From Lachnospiraceae bacterium (GTDB taxonomy: Bacteria; Bacillota; Clostridia; Lachnospirales; Lachnospiraceae), in contig JAEELL010000086.1 in assembly GCA_016282745.1 (NCBI GenBank), forward strand, positions 16,814-80,813: 64,000 nucleotides of DNA, in the 5' to 3' direction. Below the pieces are notes generated by a model, which saw only the letters and a list, made by a program, of their open reading frames with translations, ran no database searches and was not told the DNA's origin. Within the stretch, counting starts at the first letter, position 1. Each line of letters begins with the position of its first letter. The position numbers were made by a program, and so were the translations under genes. Shown here piece by piece: positions 34,165 through 43,294 of this stretch.

Positions 34165-36342
34165 ATGAAACAATTTTTTACAAGGGTTTTATTTGCTATG
34201 ATGTTTTTATCAGCTTTTTTTATGATGAAAGCTGACAATGTCAAAGCAGCAGATAATGACAAGTACAATTATTTTTATTCAGTAACAATGGATATTACTG
34301 CGGGACACACAAAAGATATTCCCAAAATATTAAATGATGATGCAACGATTGCTCATTATGAGTATGCTTGCAACACAGAGGATATTGGAAAGGCTGTTAT
34401 TTGTTCGAATCATCTTAGAGTTGAAGGATATGAGCCTGGAACATCTACAATACACGTGGCTTACAAGGGTTCAACTACCGGTATAACAGTTATGTATTAT
34501 ATTACACTCAATGTTCATGCTGAACCGACAATGACAGGTAAGTTAAAGAGCGAGTGGGCGGATAAAGACGGCTATGATATTTATATTTATGAAGGACTCG
34601 AAGCGTCTCTTCAGCCTACATTTATGGCAAGCGTTGGAAATACAAATGTTGTGCAGGACTTTGAATTGACAGTTACTGACAATGACAAGAGCGGTATTGA
34701 AGTTATACGTAAGGAAGATGTTGAAGTTAGTGAGGGATCTAAAGTATATAAATTTGGCGGATACAACATTAAGGCGAAAAAAGAAGGTGATTTCTCAATA
34801 AAGATGACAAGTACTGAGAATGCAACTACTTACTACACTTGTACAGTGCATATCAGAAAGTTACCGGTATTATCATTGAGTGCTAATTCCAAAACTTTGG
34901 CTAAGGGATGTATTGCGGTGGATCCTCTCAAAGCTACAATCAGTGGTACAGGATCAAAGTATAAAGAGACACCTACAGTTTCGTGGGAGGCGACTTATGA
35001 TAAGTTTGAGATAACTTCTTTAAAGAATGATGATAAGACAATTTACTTAAAAGGATTAGCGGTGGGTGAAAACATAGTGCTTACTTGCTATGTTAATGAT
35101 GAGGTAGTAGATAATATTTCAACTGCTATAGAAAGAGTAAAACAGACGTGTACAATTAGGGTTATTGACTATAGCATTAAAATTGAGAATGAAAATGGTG
35201 AAAAGATAACATCAATTAATGTTGAAGATGATACAGAGATATATGTTGATGGAGGAACAATCAGAGAAATCACCGGTGACAATTCTTGGGATAGTCCAAT
35301 TGCAGAGTTTAAGAAAAAAGATGGTAAAAAGAATGTATTTATTATTACTCAAAAAAATGCAGGTTTACAAGAGTTTGTTTTCAAGGATGAATATGGAAAG
35401 ACTGCAAAGCTTACAGTAAAATGTTTCGCAGTTGTACCAACTTTGACGGTAACAGATAACGCTTTAGTTTGGAATGAATGTGCAGGAGCTACTCGTTATA
35501 CTGTTTGGAGAAGTGAAGAGGAGAATGGTGGATATGTGAATATCAGCAGTGTTAGTGGAACTAAGTTTGTTGATGAGTCTGCTGCTTTTGGGAAGAACTA
35601 TTATTACATGGTTAAGGCGGAGGCGCAGAATAGCGAGTTCTCTTCTAAGTATAGTAATGTTGTAAGTCTTCTGAAGGAAATGGTTGTTCCAAGTATTTCA
35701 AAAGTAGAGAACGCATATTCTAATTATACAGTAACAGTCAGTGGACAGTTATATAGCGGATTTGAGATTTATGATGGACAGAATCTGGTAAATGCCACAA
35801 CAAAGAATACTGCAACAATACGTCTTGAAGCAGGCAATCATGCTTTGAAAGTTCGTGCATATCAGGATTATAACGGAACAAAAGTATATAGTGATTTCTC
35901 GGCGGTTTATATGATTTCGGTAACTGCTGATGATACTGTAGTTGTGCCTGATAACAAAAAAGAAAATACTACAAAATCAAACGAAGTACCAACAACTACT
36001 TCAAACAAAGTATCAACAACTACTTCAAACGAAGTATCAACAACTGCTTCAAACGTAGTATCAACAACTACTTCAAAAAAAGTAGCAAAGCCGGTTATTT
36101 CTAAAGTTAAAAAATCTAAAAAGAAATGTAAACTTACTATCAAAAAAGTTAATGGTGCTTCAAAATATACAGTAATGTATTCAACAAGCAAAAAATTCAA
36201 AAAGGGGATAGTTGTTTCTTCAAAGAAAAATACTATCACAATTAAGAAATTAAAAGTTAAAAAGACATATTACTTTAAGGTTAAAGTCAAAGTTGACAAT
36301 GTGGAAAGTGGCTGGAGTAAAGTGAAAAAAGTCAAATTATAG
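34165..36342 (+). CDS. Secreted Ig/FN3-like protein with STTTSNEV repeats and lysine-rich C-terminus
   Basis: Exported protein of 725 residues; function unknown. Signal peptide (MKQFFTRVLFAMMFLSAF..., cleavage near VKA-ADN). Several beta domains follow, resembling bacterial Ig-like folds (about 40-410), a fibronectin type III domain (about 425-510; AGATRYTVWRS, YYYMVKAEAQ), a second FN3-like domain (SGFEIYDGQN, HALKVRAYQD), a Thr/Ser-rich linker made of four 8-residue repeats, and the lysine-rich module (about 640-725; SKYTVMYSTSKKFK, WSKVKKVKL). ATG 34165 is chosen with the GGAGG/GGAG cluster upstream; ATG 34138 lies before that cluster. Paralogue of the protein at 38938. No sortase signal. 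A surface ligand or export-associated role is inferred only from location. Confidence 0.8.
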   Translation: MKQFFTRVLFAMMFLSAFFMMKADNVKAADNDKYNYFYSVTMDITAGHTKDIPKILNDDATIAHYEYACNTEDIGKAVICSNHLRVEGYEPGTSTIHVAYKGSTTGITVMYYITLNVHAEPTMTGKLKSEWADKDGYDIYIYEGLEASLQPTFMASVGNTNVVQDFELTVTDNDKSGIEVIRKEDVEVSEGSKVYKFGGYNIKAKKEGDFSIKMTSTENATTYYTCTVHIRKLPVLSLSANSKTLAKGCIAVDPLKATISGTGSKYKETPTVSWEATYDKFEITSLKNDDKTIYLKGLAVGENIVLTCYVNDEVVDNISTAIERVKQTCTIRVIDYSIKIENENGEKITSINVEDDTEIYVDGGTIREITGDNSWDSPIAEFKKKDGKKNVFIITQKNAGLQEFVFKDEYGKTAKLTVKCFAVVPTLTVTDNALVWNECAGATRYTVWRSEEENGGYVNISSVSGTKFVDESAAFGKNYYYMVKAEAQNSEFSSKYSNVVSLLKEMVVPSISKVENAYSNYTVTVSGQLYSGFEIYDGQNLVNATTKNTATIRLEAGNHALKVRAYQDYNGTKVYSDFSAVYMISVTADDTVVVPDNKKENTTKSNEVPTTTSNKVSTTTSNEVSTTASNVVSTTTSKKVAKPVISKVKKSKKKCKLTIKKVNGASKYTVMYSTSKKFKKGIVVSSKKNTITIKKLKVKKTYYFKVKVKVDNVESGWSKVKKVKL
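35989..36084 (+). repeat. Four 24-bp tandem repeats coding (S/P)TTTSNEV
   Basis: Four in-frame 24-bp copies, each close to TCAACAACTACTTCAAACGA plus AGTA, encode variants of STTTSNEV. A fifth partial copy (KSNEV) precedes. In-frame length makes copy-number change tolerable; the linker separates FN3 domains from the C-terminal module. Confidence 0.85.
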
Positions 36343-36364
36343 ATTTTTTTAGTAACTATTATTT

Positions 36365-36414
36365 AATCCTTTGACATATAGTTTTTTATAAAATTATATG
36401 TCAAAGGATTTTTT
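36365..36414 (+). terminator. Terminator after the first secreted protein gene
   Basis: 16-bp perfect stem (AATCCTTTGACATATA pairing with TATATGTCAAAGGATT), loop of 14 bases, T-run to 36414. It isolates the gene at 34165 from the kinase operon. Confidence 0.85.
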
Positions 36415-36459
36415 GTTGGTAGCAAAGCGTTTACAAGAAAAACGGCAGGGCAAGTTTAT

Positions 36460-36488
36460 TTGATAGAATTATATATTTAATGTATAAT
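36460..36488 (+). promoter_or_regulatory. Promoter of the type VII operon
   Basis: TTGATA (36460-36465), 17-base spacer, TATAAT (36483-36488): near-consensus sigma-A promoter about 100 bases before the kinase start. No later terminator was found until 52.2 kb, so it may drive the whole run of genes to the lipase. Confidence 0.75.
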
Positions 36489-36591
36489 AATGAATTGTGT
36501 GATGTGTATAAGAAGTATTAAACTAATACAATAAAATGAGAAAGGTGCAATTGCGTATTAATAATATGTGTGGTTGCAGGTTGAAGGAAAA

Positions 36592-38898
36592 ATGAAAATA
36601 GAATCTGTATTGTCAAAAGTATGGAAAGATTGGAAGCTGGTAAATTATATTGGAGCCGGTTCATATGGTAAGGTATACCATATTCAAAGAAATGAATTTG
36701 GATATAAATATGACGCTGCGTTGAAAGTAATTGAAATTCCTCAAGATGATGCTGAAATTCAAAGTATTAGAAATGATGGTGTCACAGAAAAAGAAATATC
36801 TTCATATTATGAAGATATGGTACAAAATATTATCCAAGAACTTGCAATGATGTCGCAGTTAAAGGGGAATACCAACATTGTTGGATATGAAGATCATGCA
36901 GTATTAAAAAAAGAAAATGAAATTGGTTGGACTATTCTTATCAGAATGGAGCTGTTGACCGGATTATACGATTTCTTTGAAAAAAATGAATTGAATCAAG
37001 ACAGAGTTATTGATTTGGGAATTGAAATATGTAATGCATTGGAATTGTGTGAGAATAAAAATATTATTCACAGAGATGTTAAACCGGAAAATATATTTGT
37101 ATCTGATATTGGAAAATATAAGCTTGGCGATTTTGGAATCGCAAAGTCCATGGAAAAAAATAGTCCTGATATGTCAAAAAAAGGTACATATACTTATATT
37201 GCACCTGAGGTGTATCGTGGAGAAAAATATAACTCAACAGTTGATATATATTCATTAGGATTAGTACTTTATAAATTACTAAATGGAAACAGAATGCCGT
37301 TTATGCCACCTGATAATGAGCCGGTTAGATTTTCGGATAAAGAAAAGGCGAATACATTGAGACTTTCAGGCAAAAATATAGAACCACCCAAATATGCTTC
37401 AAAGCAAGTTGCTGATATAATATTAAAAGCATGTTCTTTTAACAGTGATAACAGATATGCATCAGCAAAAGAAATGAGAGAAGCATTGGAACAAATTGAT
37501 AGAAATACTCTCGAAAAAGCAAAACTTCAAGTAAATGATGAACATGATGCTGATGATGAAAAGACAGAGGATATGGATAAGACAATGCCTATGGAACAGA
37601 TTGTTGTTCCATCTCAAACAAAGCCGGATGAGTTATATGATGAAGAGCAAATTGAAGTTAAGAATATCAGTCATCAGGATGATGAAAAGGAAATAGGCAA
37701 CGCTTCGTTAAAGAGAAAAGAAAATGTAGCTGAAGATGGCACCGAGACAGTACAGAAAGAAATTGACGAAATTGATAAGCCATCAGAAAATGAAGACGCG
37801 GCGGTTGTAAATGAGACAGAACAGTATACAATTGCAAGTAGCATTGGAACAGATTATGAAGAAAAAGGGAAAAGTAAAATAATAGTAATTTGTGGTATTG
37901 CTGTTTCTGTAATTGTATTAATGATTATTGTTGGAATGGTACTGTCTAAATCACATAAGTCAGATAATAATGGTACTGCACAAACAGAAACAACACAAGA
38001 AGTAGAAGAAACAACAACAGAAGTAGTACTAATGCCGGATGTTGTAGGAGATTACTATGACGATGCAAGAAGTGAGTTGACAGAAATTGGATGTAATGTG
38101 ATTATTACTGAAGAATATAGTGATATTGTTCCGCGAGGAGCGGTTATTTCTCAAAGTGTAAGTGCAGGAATAGCTGTTGAACAGGGACAAAGTATTGTAA
38201 TATGTGTTAGTAAAGGCGCTATGCAGGTGAGTCAGGATACCAATATTGATCTTGAGGAACAGGTTGAAGAAAATAATAATAATAATGTGAGTGATGTTAC
38301 ACAAAATTTCGACAATCAAAACAGCAATGATTCAAATAATAACTCAAATGATACTAATAACACAGAAAATGTTACAACTAAGAAGAATAAGAAGGATACA
38401 AATAGCAGTAATAGTAAGAATAATAGTAAGAAAAATAGTAAGAATAATAGTAAGAATAATAGTAAGAATGATAGTGAGAATAAGAAAGAGACTAGTAAAT
38501 CAGTATCAAACAAGGAAAATAATATAGTTCCAAATCAAAAAGAAGATAACAGCGTTATTGGCAAGGCTAATATGTCATTGTTGCGTAATTCAATTTCTAC
38601 GTCAATTTCAGGAAAGGAAGATAGTAATTTAAACAATCTTGCTATATATATGGCCAATAATGGAAAAACAAATGCTAAAAATACAGTAGATGAATTATGT
38701 GGTAATAATAGTCTTAATGTTTCAGCCGATGTGGCAACAACAGAGATTGTTTCTTTGGAGGAGTCAGATTTGGCTGATGCGGCAATTGATTTATCAGGAA
38801 AATTTTCAGGCAGTGGAACATATGGAATAGGAATAAATGTAACATTTTCTGAGAGTATAGGTAAATATGTTGTTTATGCGGTTGTTGTTTGGGAATAG
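36592..38898 (+). CDS. Membrane Ser/Thr protein kinase with one PASTA repeat and a novel C-terminus
   Basis: Hanks-type kinase, 768 residues. Kinase domain 15-300: P-loop GAGSYGKVY (21-29), ATP Lys45, Glu in helix C, HRD (160-162) with RDVKPEN, DFG (180-182), APE (204-206); all key residues are present. An acidic juxtamembrane region (305-425) holds the Thr motif DKTMPMEQ near 330, resembling FHA-binding phosphosites. One membrane segment (429-451), one PASTA repeat (480-542; MPDVVGDYYDDARSEL), an Asn/Ser/Lys linker built on SKNN repeats, and an unassigned C-terminal domain of about 110 residues with a GSGTYGIGINVTFS end. GAAGGA precedes ATG 36592. PknB-family kinases usually carry three or more PASTA repeats. 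Likely targets are the two FHA proteins downstream. Confidence 0.9.
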   Translation: MKIESVLSKVWKDWKLVNYIGAGSYGKVYHIQRNEFGYKYDAALKVIEIPQDDAEIQSIRNDGVTEKEISSYYEDMVQNIIQELAMMSQLKGNTNIVGYEDHAVLKKENEIGWTILIRMELLTGLYDFFEKNELNQDRVIDLGIEICNALELCENKNIIHRDVKPENIFVSDIGKYKLGDFGIAKSMEKNSPDMSKKGTYTYIAPEVYRGEKYNSTVDIYSLGLVLYKLLNGNRMPFMPPDNEPVRFSDKEKANTLRLSGKNIEPPKYASKQVADIILKACSFNSDNRYASAKEMREALEQIDRNTLEKAKLQVNDEHDADDEKTEDMDKTMPMEQIVVPSQTKPDELYDEEQIEVKNISHQDDEKEIGNASLKRKENVAEDGTETVQKEIDEIDKPSENEDAAVVNETEQYTIASSIGTDYEEKGKSKIIVICGIAVSVIVLMIIVGMVLSKSHKSDNNGTAQTETTQEVEETTTEVVLMPDVVGDYYDDARSELTEIGCNVIITEEYSDIVPRGAVISQSVSAGIAVEQGQSIVICVSKGAMQVSQDTNIDLEEQVEENNNNNVSDVTQNFDNQNSNDSNNNSNDTNNTENVTTKKNKKDTNSSNSKNNSKKNSKNNSKNNSKNDSENKKETSKSVSNKENNIVPNQKEDNSVIGKANMSLLRNSISTSISGKEDSNLNNLAIYMANNGKTNAKNTVDELCGNNSLNVSADVATTEIVSLEESDLADAAIDLSGKFSGSGTYGIGINVTFSESIGKYVVYAVVVWE
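38398..38476 (+). repeat. SKNN-coding short tandem repeats in the kinase gene
   Basis: Several 12-bp units close to AGTAAGAATAAT encode SKNN in the extracellular linker after the PASTA repeat. The regular spacing suggests slippage-driven length variation. Confidence 0.7.
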
Positions 38899-38937
38899 AA
38901 ATAAAAATATAAATCAACAGATTGGAGGAATAAAGTT

Positions 38938-41007
38938 ATGAGTAATTTAAAAAAGATAATTATGAGTTTGGCACTACTAGTATTGTTTAATTTTGCAATA
39001 TGTGATTCTGACAGTGTTTTTGCAGACGAAGCTTGGGAATATTGGGATGTTACATTAGGAGGAAGTGTTTCTAGAAACTATGCGATTGATGGATGGTATG
39101 GGAGAGAAAATGTGCAAGTGGATAACTCGGGGATTACTAATCCGGGAGCAGTTAATTGTACGGTAGATTGGTCAGTTGTTACAATGAAAGGAACTAAAAT
39201 TGGATATACCAGAGTTAAAATTCCTTATGATAGCAGAGGACAAAATTATAATAACAAAAATATCGGAGTTAGGGTTCATCCTGTTGTTACAGATATAAAA
39301 ATAAGCAATCCAACATGTTCAGCCCCACAAACCTTGTATTTGTACGAAGGAGAAAAATATACACTGACAGCTAATCCTTTACCATTTGATACTAATATAG
39401 AAGAAGATTGGAAAGAACAGTCAAAAAATGCATGGCAACAATGTTCAGCGTTCTCAAATGATAACAAGATAGCTACGGCAAAGTGTACATATGGTGGTAA
39501 AGGAAGCTCGATTGAAATTGTGGGAGTGAAGTCAGGTGATACAACTGTTAAGATTACAGCAGATGGAAGTACACAGGCAGGATTAAAACCTGTTTCGAAA
39601 GAAATTTCAGTTCATGTTAGAAAAAAACCTAGTTTTTCGATGAATACTGATGTTGTTAAACTAGCTACAAATGTAAAAAAAGAGAGTGCGTTGAGCTTTA
39701 GTTCAGTTAATTTGGACGATTTCAACGAACTGAGTGTTTGGTGGGAAGGAAATGATAAAAACATTGCTGAAGTTCAGAAAAATTCTAATCATAGTGTTAC
39801 TATTACAACAGGTTCTAATTCCGGAGAAACAAACATTAAGTGTACAATAGCAGATGATGTAGTTAGGGGAAACTGGAAGACATCTTATGACACATATATA
39901 TTTAATATAAAGGTTATTGTAAAGAATTATGAATTAAAAGTATTAGATTCTAATCAGAAAACAATTAACGATAAGGAAATTCTTCTTACAAAAGAAGATT
40001 TAGCAAACGGATATAATTTTTGTGCAACCGAGGATGAAGCAGGATTAAAGTATAGTGCATCTGTTGATAATGGCGGAATAATAAAAAATCTTGGAGAAGG
40101 AAAATTTCAATTTAAAGGAACAACTACAGGAAAGTACACATGTTTAGTACAATCTGAGACCGGAAATGCTGAAAAGGTAACTTTTGTTGTTAATATGGAT
40201 ACTGTAAACGTTGGAAGTGTTGAAAACAGCGGGAATGGTTTGAAGATAAAATGGGATACTGTGAAAGGTTCAGATTATTATGAAGTGTATAGAAGCGAAG
40301 ACAAGGATGCAAACTATACAAAAATTGGCACAGTTAAGGAAGGAAACGCTTTTATTGATTCTAATGTTGAGATAGGGAAAAAATATTATTATAAAGTTGC
40401 GTCAGTTACAGATGGTATCATTTCAAGTTATTCAGATGTTTTTGAAAAGTACTATGTGCCTGCAACTCCAACAGTAGTAGGTATAACAAAACAGTTTTCA
40501 CAGTATAGAATGGCTATTGAGGGTGAAATATATGATGGCTTTGAAATTTATAGCAACGGAAATTTATTGACTTTGGCTACAAGCAACAATGTGACAGTAT
40601 CACTTAAAGCGGGAAGTTATAAGTTTAAGGTGCGTGCGTTTAAGAAAGTAAACAATAAAAGAGTGTATGGAGAGTTTTCAGAAGAATATTTTTATGTTGT
40701 TCAAAAAGAACAGAATGCTGAAAATAAATCCCAGAGTAATAAATCATTATTGCCAGCAACAAAGATAAAAAAAGTAGTTAAAAAAGGAAAAAAATATGTT
40801 GTAACTATTAAAAAAGTTAAAGGTACAAAAAAATATCAGATTAAATACTCTGCCAATAAAAAAATGAAAAAATCTAAGATGAAGATATTTAAAAAGAACA
40901 GAGGAATAATAAAAATAACTGGTGGTAAAAAAGCCTACTATTTTTCAGTTAGATACTTAAAAGGAAAAATATGGAGCAAGTGGAGTAAATTAAAGAAATG
41001 TAAATAA
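38938..41007 (+). CDS. Secreted Ig/FN3-like protein, paralogue of the 34-kb gene
   Basis: Exported protein of 689 residues. Signal peptide (1-29, cleavage near VFA-DEA), several Ig-like beta regions with cysteines (about 40-400), an FN3 domain (about 415-500; GSDYYEVYRSEDKDANYTKI region), a second FN3-like domain (YDGFEIYSNGN, YKFKVRAFKKVNNKRVYGEF) and a lysine-rich module (about 610-689, ending WSKWSKLKKCK). The FN3-like block matches the protein at 34165 motif for motif, so the two are paralogues on either side of the kinase gene. GGAGGA before ATG 38938. Its position inside the operon suggests an extracellular part of the type VII apparatus or a kinase ligand; function is not established. 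Confidence 0.8.
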   Translation: MSNLKKIIMSLALLVLFNFAICDSDSVFADEAWEYWDVTLGGSVSRNYAIDGWYGRENVQVDNSGITNPGAVNCTVDWSVVTMKGTKIGYTRVKIPYDSRGQNYNNKNIGVRVHPVVTDIKISNPTCSAPQTLYLYEGEKYTLTANPLPFDTNIEEDWKEQSKNAWQQCSAFSNDNKIATAKCTYGGKGSSIEIVGVKSGDTTVKITADGSTQAGLKPVSKEISVHVRKKPSFSMNTDVVKLATNVKKESALSFSSVNLDDFNELSVWWEGNDKNIAEVQKNSNHSVTITTGSNSGETNIKCTIADDVVRGNWKTSYDTYIFNIKVIVKNYELKVLDSNQKTINDKEILLTKEDLANGYNFCATEDEAGLKYSASVDNGGIIKNLGEGKFQFKGTTTGKYTCLVQSETGNAEKVTFVVNMDTVNVGSVENSGNGLKIKWDTVKGSDYYEVYRSEDKDANYTKIGTVKEGNAFIDSNVEIGKKYYYKVASVTDGIISSYSDVFEKYYVPATPTVVGITKQFSQYRMAIEGEIYDGFEIYSNGNLLTLATSNNVTVSLKAGSYKFKVRAFKKVNNKRVYGEFSEEYFYVVQKEQNAENKSQSNKSLLPATKIKKVVKKGKKYVVTIKKVKGTKKYQIKYSANKKMKKSKMKIFKKNRGIIKITGGKKAYYFSVRYLKGKIWSKWSKLKKCK

Positions 41008-41054
41008 TTAATAATGTACGAGTTTAGTGTGAGATTAAAGTGAGGAGATAACAA

Positions 41055-41972
41055 ATGAATCTTATGAATGAGATTGTTGAGTCTTTCATAGTGCTTGATT
41101 CAAATATAGCATATCGATTTGATGAAAAAATAAAGTTAAATGAAACCGATTATAAAATGATGAAAAGTGACAATTATAATTATTTTTTTGATTGTATGAA
41201 AGTGGAATACAATGGCAGATTGGAATTGGTTTATAAGGTTGGGATGATGAATTCAATTGAAAAAATACTTCCATTTATAAATCCCAAAATCTTTCTAACA
41301 ATAATTGAGGAACTTTTGCAGAGTATAGTTGAACTTCAAGATGATGGATTGCTTTCGTGCTGTAATATTGTTTCGGACTTTGGAAAAATTTATGTTGATC
41401 AAAAATCGTATAAGATAAAGTTTATATATATTCCAATCTCTGAAAAATTAACGTCGAGTACAATGACATTTATAGAGAAAATAAGAAGAAATATCATCGA
41501 AATTATTGATAATAATATTGAATTACAAGATGAAAATACATTACATATTAAAGAATTGTTGTCAAATACTAGTCTTCCGCTAAGAAATATTCTTGAAAGA
41601 ATAAAAAATGATGAGTATAGAAGTTTGCTGTTTGATTATTCAACGGTTGGAATGGAGGAGACTGAAAACAAAAAAATGAAACTAGTGGGAAGTGAAAATG
41701 CAATGGGCGTTGTTATTACGGTTAATAAAAATGAGTTTATTATTGGTAAAAATAAGACGGTTGTTGATTTTCCTATTTCCTTTAATAAATTGGTAAGCAG
41801 AGTTCATTGTAAAATAACTAATAAAAGTGGACAGTTTTATATTACTGATTTGGAAAGTGCAAACGGAACATATATCAATGGAAAAAGAATTGAAGCTGAT
41901 GTTCCTCATCTAATAAATAATGCAGATGAGATAACACTTGCAAATAGTTCATTTTATGTTGTGAAAGAGTAG
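41055..41972 (+). CDS. EssB-like pseudokinase region plus FHA domain protein (DUF6382-FHA)
   Basis: Cytoplasmic protein of 305 residues with no membrane segment. The C-terminal FHA domain (about 215-303) keeps the phosphothreonine-binding residues: IIGK, SRVH and NGTYING. The N-terminal ~200 residues look like a degenerate kinase/EssB-type fold: IIEELLQSIVELQDDGLLSC aligns with the helix before the catalytic loop, DFGKIYVD and KIKFIYIPI follow, and no HRD Asp or ATP-binding Lys is present. I believe this combination is the DUF6382-FHA type found in Clostridia. It may take the place of membrane EssB/YukC, which is missing here, and bind the phosphorylated kinase. The pseudokinase reading is an inference from pattern. 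GTGAGGAGA lies before ATG 41055. Confidence 0.7.
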   Translation: MNLMNEIVESFIVLDSNIAYRFDEKIKLNETDYKMMKSDNYNYFFDCMKVEYNGRLELVYKVGMMNSIEKILPFINPKIFLTIIEELLQSIVELQDDGLLSCCNIVSDFGKIYVDQKSYKIKFIYIPISEKLTSSTMTFIEKIRRNIIEIIDNNIELQDENTLHIKELLSNTSLPLRNILERIKNDEYRSLLFDYSTVGMEETENKKMKLVGSENAMGVVITVNKNEFIIGKNKTVVDFPISFNKLVSRVHCKITNKSGQFYITDLESANGTYINGKRIEADVPHLINNADEITLANSSFYVVKE

Positions 41973-41984
41973 GAGAGGTGTTTT

Positions 41985-43028
41985 ATGGCTGACATTAGAG
42001 TAGTTATAATAGATACAGATGAGAATTATATAAACCCTTTTCATAATAAGTTACTTCTTGAATATTGGGGACTTATTAATGTTGAGATAATTACAGACAT
42101 TGATTATTATAATAAGTTCTTTTCATATCCTCAAAAAATTGATTTGTTAATTATCGAAGAGTCTTTATTTATTGATAATCTGAAAAAACATGATATTGAT
42201 AGTATTGTGATTTTAACTGAAAAGAGAAATCAAGAAGGGAAAGATAATGTATCATTTTTATACAAATATTCAAAGACAAACGAATTGTTTGCGGAATTAG
42301 AAGGAAGATGTAATCTTTCAAGTAAACTTAGTAACTTAAATGAGAGAAATACTCAAGTTATTGTGTTTTCTTCTGCAAATGGCGGGGCAGGCAAAACAAC
42401 AGTTTCTATGGGAGTCAGTGCCTATCTTTCGAGCATAGGTAAAAAAGTGTTGTATATTAATTCGGGATATCTGCAGAATTTTGATTTTATCCTAAGAGAA
42501 AGTAAATATATATTGGATAATGAGGCTTATATTACTTTCAATAAACCAAAACAGATTACTTTTTCGTTTCTAAACAAATATATTGAAAAGAGTACTTTTG
42601 ATTATTGGCCTGCATTCAAATTGCCACTGATATCATTGGGACTTGATTATTCAGTGTATCAAATAATTATTGATGTAATTAAAGAACAGAATGAATATGA
42701 TTATATTATTGTTGATACCGATAGTTGTTTTGATAACAATAAAATGGAGTTGATAGGCAAGGCGGATAAGACAGTGTTTGTTATTAATCAGAGCAAAGCA
42801 AGTTATGATGCGACAAATATTATGATGAAAAGTATTGGAAATATCAATAGTGTAAATACATTTTTTGTATGTAACAACTGTATTAAGGATGAAAGAGTTA
42901 CAAATAATAGATTTGAGATAAGCGAGATTGTAGAAAAAATCGAAAATTTGGAAAGTGATGAAGTCAATCCTTTGGAACTACTTATGAGAGATGGCTATAT
43001 AAAAAATATAAGCTTTTTGTTGATGTAA
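41985..43028 (+). CDS. MinD/CpaE-like ATPase with receiver-like N-terminus
   Basis: 347 residues. The N-terminal ~115 residues resemble a response-regulator fold (VVIIDTDENYINPF, KIDLLIIEESLF) but show no clear phospho-acceptor set. The C-terminal P-loop ATPase begins near 123 with VFSSANGGAGKTTVSMG, a deviant Walker A in which Asn replaces the first Lys of KGGxGKT, followed by YDYIIVDTDSCFD (Walker A'/B region) and VFVINQSKAS. CpaE/TadZ proteins with this layout position secretion or pilus machines at a pole. Its place among type VII genes suggests it positions the EssC machine, an inference. GAGAGGTG before ATG 41985. Confidence 0.82.
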   Translation: MADIRVVIIDTDENYINPFHNKLLLEYWGLINVEIITDIDYYNKFFSYPQKIDLLIIEESLFIDNLKKHDIDSIVILTEKRNQEGKDNVSFLYKYSKTNELFAELEGRCNLSSKLSNLNERNTQVIVFSSANGGAGKTTVSMGVSAYLSSIGKKVLYINSGYLQNFDFILRESKYILDNEAYITFNKPKQITFSFLNKYIEKSTFDYWPAFKLPLISLGLDYSVYQIIIDVIKEQNEYDYIIVDTDSCFDNNKMELIGKADKTVFVINQSKASYDATNIMMKSIGNINSVNTFFVCNNCIKDERVTNNRFEISEIVEKIENLESDEVNPLELLMRDGYIKNISFLLM

Positions 43029-43040
43029 ATGAGGTGTGGT

Positions 43041-43289
43041 ATGGATACAGTAAATATTTGTTTTCACAATTTAAATAATAACTTTCATCAAGAGTTAGAA
43101 GTGCCATTAGGATTGACGGCTAATGAATTGATAGTGTCATTAAATCAAGCTTATCATTTAGGTATTGATACGGAAGACATATTTGAATGTTATCTTGTGG
43201 CAGAAAACCCTATAGTTTTCCTCAAAGGGAATAAAACACTAGAAGCGTTTGGAATTCGAAACAGTACTGATATTATATTTAAGAGGTAA
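43041..43289 (+). CDS. YukD/EsaB-like ubiquitin-fold protein
   Basis: 82 residues with beta-grasp pattern: DTVNICFHNLNN, LEVPLGLTANELIVSL, LKGNKTLEAFGIRNSTDIIF, as in YukD/EsaB, the cytosolic component of type VIIb systems. No di-Gly C-terminus, so conjugation is unlikely. ATG 43041 has GAGGTG upstream; ATG 43029 overlaps that site. Five bases lie between its stop and the essC start. Confidence 0.82.
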   Translation: MDTVNICFHNLNNNFHQELEVPLGLTANELIVSLNQAYHLGIDTEDIFECYLVAENPIVFLKGNKTLEAFGIRNSTDIIFKR

Positions 43290-43294
43290 TTGCG

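Noticed and set aside
35989..36084. CRISPR-like array
   Set aside because: The 24-bp units are directly adjacent with no spacers and encode an in-frame Ser/Thr linker.
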